DNA of 36,749 nucleotides. It comes from Albugo candida (taxonomy: Eukaryota > Oomycota > Peronosporomycetes > Albuginales > Albuginaceae). This document shows, one piece after another, positions 32,757-36,749 of the stretch. Each line of letters starts with the position of its first letter. Positions within the stretch are counted from its first letter, which is position 1. A model generated the notes under the pieces. That model did not search any database, was not told where the DNA came from, and worked only from the letters and a program-made list of their open reading frames with translations. A program made the translations under genes and the position numbers. The DNA lies in contig CAJNAR010000065.1 of the NCBI GenBank assembly GCA_905220665.1, positions 1 through 36,749 of the forward strand, given 5' to 3'.

Positions 32757-33900
32757 ATGGTTCCAAAACCACACCTCGCGAGATTATTGTCGCGGTTTAT
32801 CGTGTCGATCCGAAGAACTGGAAAGAAGCCATGGAGAGCGACAATTAGGTGGAATGGGAGAGAGCTGCTAAATCGGAGATCGATTCGCTCGAAGCCAATG
32901 AGATGTGGGAAATGGTGTTTCACACTGATGAAATGCGTCATTTCCACTCAAAGCGGGTGTTCAAGAAAAAAAACAGATGCTGAAGGAAACGTCGAGCTCT
33001 ACAAAGCACGCATGGTGGCGTGCGGAAATGAGAAGGATTTTGGTAAGAACTATATACTAACGTCCACTACAGTTATGGACATGACTACGCTGAAGGACAT
33101 CCTTGAACTACGTGCGATATGGGGTGTACCGGCGCATCACGGGGACGTTCCTAATGCATACGTCAAGGCCTCTACTGAACCGGATTTGGACATTCACTTA
33201 TATGAGCCACAAGGAATGAAAGTACGAGAGAAGGAGATACAGCGTTGTGGTGCTCAGGATATGAAACAAGTGGTGCTTCGGCTTCAGCGCAGCCTTTATG
33301 AGCAAGTTTTGCATTCATAATTACTTCGTGTCAGATTCGTAGAATTGTCACAGACTCGTGTCTCTACTACAACGATGAAAAAACTGTCGGCGGAGTATAT
33401 GTTGATGATTTGCTGGTGACCGGGACATCGAAGTGTCGAGTGGATGATGTGTTCAAACAATTGGTAATGCTGCAGATCAGAGACTTGGGCATCGTTAATT
33501 AGTATACAGGGATCCGATTAACTCCTTCTTCGGAGTTTGGTTATAAAATTGATCAAGAATAAATGATAGATAAGCTAATGTTAAAGTTTGTCTAAAAATA
33601 TGCACACCACGTGATGACACCCATAGGGTTCGATCATGATACCGACCTCAGGGAAGCGGACCCGATTTTACCCGCGGATGGGCCTGTTGGATCAGCATCA
33701 CTGGAACACTTTCCGTCGATAGTAGAATCACTGTTATGGTTGGCTCGATGCACACGACCGGACATTGCTTATGTGGTGCACTGAGATACGCGACGAGCTC
33801 ATGCTCCTGCGGTGAGCGACTCTCAATTGAGCAAAAGAATTGCCAGTTATTTGAAAGGAATCAAAAATGTTAAGTTTCTGCTTGGACATAAACAGGTGTA
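32757..33900 (+). pseudogene. Copia reverse transcriptase, broken
   Basis: Begins with WKEAMESDN, an in-frame TAG, then EIDSLEANEMWEMV. An A8 run (32966-32973) changes the frame before YKARMVACG. Then come GDVPNAYVKA (usual D-V-x-x-A-F/Y-L), LYEPQGM, the catalytic YVDD at 33398-33409 (GVYVDDLLVTGTS) and LLWLARCTRPDIAYVV, ending at RIASYLKGIKNVKF. The RNase H domain that should follow is absent because the element stops at the junction with paralogue C. Confidence 0.85.
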
Positions 33901-33914
33901 GCAAAACATTACTG

Positions 33915-35418
33915 TTGACTCCCATCCGTCATTTATAATATTTAGAAAAGCTTTTGCACAATTACAACATAATTCGCTTCTGGCGCTGGTGTGGGAGACG
34001 AGAACGCAGTGTTTTATTCCTAGTTTCGCTTCTTTAAGAGTAGATAATTCAGGATATAGACTTGGCTTGATCTTGTATGTGGTGCCGTAGTATTTACAAA
34101 AAGTTGAAGGATTGGATGGAACAGCGATATGTGAACCACGATACTGTTTTTGACACTGCTGTCCGAAATCTCCTTTAACCAAAGATGAGTCCAGAAAAAC
34201 GATTTGCTCTGACGGAGATGTACTTCTCACCAAAAATACCAAATTTTTATTGGCGGGTGCTTTGGTCAAACAGCGCAGAAAATGAAGACACTCGCTTTGG
34301 CTTGATCTAATGCATAGGCAAGATGCCGCGGTCTGTCCGAGAAAATTGCCGTGACTTGACAGTTCTTAGGCCGTGACTTGGCATCATATCTGATTGGCTT
34401 TCGAAACCGCGCCTTGATAGTATCTACCGAAAATAGATATCTGCTTCGGACGATATAAGGCGTCCACCATTATTGGGATGCACGGCATCGATTTGACTAT
34501 CAACAAATTTTTCTGAACCACCATAATCATGCAATGTCTTTTTGTCCTGCGGAAACATGCGAGTCAAGTTGTCACAAGCTGTAGAAGACAATGGATACAG
34601 GTTAGAACAATATTTTTTTGCGCAGTCTTTTTGTATTCTGCTTGGGCTATAATAGCTTGTAAACGAAAATACAAATTGTAAGCCTGCTTTAATAGTTTTG
34701 AAATTATATGCCCGGACTCCAAATAATATACTATGCAGCGCCAAACATCGTTCACACTGAAATCGTCTTGTATAACTGTAGAAGCAACGATCCAGTGATG
34801 GTGCATTTCGGACCGCTTCGCGTGATGGTATCAAATATGTGTTCATAAAGGGCTTTAGATCGTATGGGATGGTCCGCATATCGATCTCATTCTGTTTCGT
34901 ATGGTCCTTTGCAGTTTTGAATGCGAAATTTTGCCTACAAGACATTCTTGGTATCTCGTCCATGAAGAGAAAGGCTATCCTCCCGTATGACTTTATCGCT
35001 GAGAGATCTCTTTCCACGTGTTCATACTGTGCCGCCGCATCTAGTGACACTGAAAAGAGAGAATGGTATACTCGAGTTCAGCGTTCTGTAATAAGACTGA
35101 TGAGCATGGTGGAAACTTTCTGATGTCAGTTTGTAGCTGACACCATATCCCACCATTATTACATTGCATAAGAAATGACTCAATAATTGCGTCGCGACCT
35201 TTAATTAAATAAACACGTGTATCTTCATTCATGGCTACCAGATGGATTCGTTCGACGCCAACTTTTTCTACCAAACAAGTGTGACAAACTTCGAAATTTG
35301 CGTCGGTAAGAGCTAAAAGTCTGCTTTGCGACGAAAACAGTTGTATCATTCCTCTTCCTTCCAGGGCAATAACTAGCTGCTCAATCAGAATCAGTAAGAA
35401 CGAGTTAACCGAAACCAT
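33915..35418 (-). pseudogene. CCG/CHXC secreted effector paralogue C, broken and truncated
   Basis: ATG at 35416-35418 begins a signal peptide (core FLLILIEQLVIAL), then CHTCLVEKVG at residues 45-54 (35257-35286), the CX2CX5G signature. A one-base loss near 35050-35065, compared with paralogue A, changes the frame. The middle frame (34424-35050) holds CFYSYTRRFQCERCLALHSI and SSEADIYFR, then TAG at 34424-34426. About 100 bases of scrambled text follow, with an 11-bp direct duplication (34348-34358 and 34370-34380). The 3' frame (33847-34269) resumes with the family blocks and TYKIK-PSLYPELSTLKEAK, and stays homologous through CCNCAKAFLNIINDGWES. Homology then ends abruptly at about 33915-33920, at the copia remains. 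The 3' quarter seen in A and B is missing from the window. Confidence 0.85.
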
Positions 35419-35545
35419 TTCCTTTCGTTGCCGAGGGAGTATCCTTATAATCAATCAAAAAACTAGAATCACTTGAGTCACTAGCTTGTAAGAAATCGTT
35501 CTATAAAGCGTCCGCTTGATCCTAGCAGCCGTGCTCCATAGTTTT
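35419..35545 (-). promoter_or_regulatory. 5' flank of paralogue C, similar to that of paralogue B
   Basis: Aligned by eye with 23208-23330: CCTTTCGTTGCC next to the ATG, ATCAATCAAAA, then AAGCG and AGCCGTGCTCC. The middle is more divergent. Confidence 0.4.
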
Positions 35546-36749
35546 TGAGTGATCATATCTCCTATACAGTGAAAATAAAACTCTACGTATGAAATTCATC
35601 CATTATTCAGCATAATATAAAATTCCCACAGCAACTGATCTCTGTATTCTAGTAGTCAAAATAGCATTATCGTAACATTTGATCCGATGAATGGGATGTC
35701 AAGTTTTGTAACTCGTGGCATAAAGTCTTTTGGGATCTCGTGCGATTTATGGTTTTAAGAAAGTCCACGGACCAGATCAATGACAAAAAGAACTTGCAGA
35801 CAGGGCAATACATAACATGCAAGATCAGTCTCGACCCTTCTTTTTTCAAGTTACTGCGCATATACCGATTATTACTTTGATTGATAGACAGTCGAGCTCA
35901 AGATCACTGCGCAAAACGTAGATGAAAGATCGTAAACATGGTCAGTATTGTTGAGCGATATGCCGTCTACTTGTTGACACGATTTTCAAGCAGACTGTGA
36001 TAATGCCAGAAAAATGGCTAAACCTCTATAGTCAGCAGGCTCTCTGACTAGCTGCTTGTATTTATGTAGCGCGTCAAATGTTTGTATCAATCGGCATGGG
36101 AGTTAGTTGTAGTCATAAAGCCGAGTGAAGCTTACGGATTGATATGGTGAGAGAGATGAAGATGACTTTACGTACGGGGACGGATTCATCACTGTGAACT
36201 TAATTGTATGAATGCACGTCCTACATTTTGAACAAATCCTAACTAAAGTCGTGTGCACAGGTCTCCATTTCAAAGTTGATTGTTATCATACACTATATAC
36301 GTACCTTGTGAACTATAGACTACAAAAAAAGTAGATCAGGAGATAACTTGGAGGAGAAAAGTAAGAACAACCTATGCAAATTTTCAAGATAGATCCAAGC
36401 ATGTATACCCTATCTTTATACATATGTGCCCGAAGAAAATATGTCGCGAAGAATACTGTTGTTTGAATTTGAGTAAGCACTACTATATAAATTCAATATG
36501 AAAAAAGGCGATCTTACGCCCATTTTAATGAATCTGCGCTTCCGATTGATTGATAGTTACCAGCATCAAGAAAGCTGTAATAGCTAAATTACTCGGTATG
36601 GCTGATAGGGTGTGCAAACATGATTATCACTTCGGCTTTGCGTTTTTTTCATTCTCGAGATTTGAGACTCAAAGTGATCGTAATAAAGGAAGCTAGAAGC
36701 TGTAGCTCTAAATATATAAAGGAATAATCGAGAGGGCTACGCCGGCGCG
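35546..36749. other. Intergenic stretch to the window end, nothing recognised
   Basis: AT-rich with one 64-codon minus-strand frame (35667-35861) lacking any recognised motif. No repeat or RNA gene was seen. Confidence 0.45.

Larger units (their letters stand above)
30549..33915 (+). mobile_element. Decayed Ty1/copia retrotransposon, truncated, no LTRs seen
   Basis: Plus-strand order gag, CCHC knuckle, protease, integrase, reverse transcriptase, which defines copia (integrase before reverse transcriptase). The coding remains stop at the YLKG-KN block after the reverse transcriptase. RNase H and the 3' LTR are missing, and the next sequence is the 3' part of CCG paralogue C in opposite orientation. 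No 5' LTR was recognised either. Many frameshifts and stops. Confidence 0.85.

Noticed and set aside
30300..34000. LTRs around the copia element
   Set aside because: I compared the sequence left of gag with the junction at 33.9 kb and found no matching direct repeat beginning with TG and ending with CA.
1926..35418. RXLR or Crinkler (LFLAK) translocation motifs in the effector paralogues
   Set aside because: None seen after the signal peptides; the conserved N-terminal signature is CHxC/CX2CX5G instead.
1..36749. CRISPR array, prokaryotic operons, rRNA
   Set aside because: No regularly spaced repeat array, no ribosome-binding-site-led gene clusters and no rRNA-like sequence; introns, LINE, copia and MULE remains mark this as eukaryotic.

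Overview
The window looks like a gene-poor, transposon-rich segment of an oomycete genome, most probably a white-rust pathogen of the genus Albugo. The main evidence is a family of three large paralogous genes on the minus strand. Each encodes an N-terminal signal peptide followed within about 55 residues by C-H-x-C-(L/I)-x-E-K-V-G. This fits both the CHXC description of Albugo secreted proteins and the later CX2CX5G (CCG) description. I found no housekeeping gene. Small GT..AG introns (78 and 83 nt) fit an oomycete. Species cannot be decided from the sequence alone.

Layout. 1-47 is the very start of a LEA-like gene leaving the window to the left, inside a roughly 390 bp repeat that recurs at 9.80-10.19 kb, where it again flanks a decayed LEA-like gene (9.04-9.83 kb). 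CCG paralogue A (1328-3387) is a pseudogene. 3.4-9.0 kb holds only weak small-ORF candidates and one copy of a dispersed ~160 bp repeat (second copy at 25.3 kb). 10.6-16.2 kb is a decayed LINE on the minus strand with endonuclease and reverse-transcriptase signatures. 17.23-19.67 kb is a Mutator-like (MULE) DNA transposon with terminal inverted repeats, subterminal iterated repeats and a broken transposase gene. CCG paralogue B (21405-23207) is the only one with a long uninterrupted frame from signal peptide onward, but it ends in a 23-base homopolymer, beyond which the homologous 3' part (21056-21409) continues out of frame. 24-30.5 kb is mostly featureless, with a secreted-protein-like frame lacking ATG, a hairpin and candidate SINE pieces. 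30.55-33.9 kb is a decayed Ty1/copia element on the plus strand that abuts, and apparently truncated, CCG paralogue C (about 33915-35418). The rest to 36.7 kb is featureless.

How it fits together. The window reads as an effector nursery and graveyard: one paralogue close to intact, two broken by single-base slips, stop codons and a retrotransposon junction, set among at least three transposon classes. Homopolymer length decides the reading frame at three places (A8 in paralogue A, A23 in paralogue B, A8 in the copia reverse transcriptase). This could be biological (slippage) or assembly error, and needs read-level checking.
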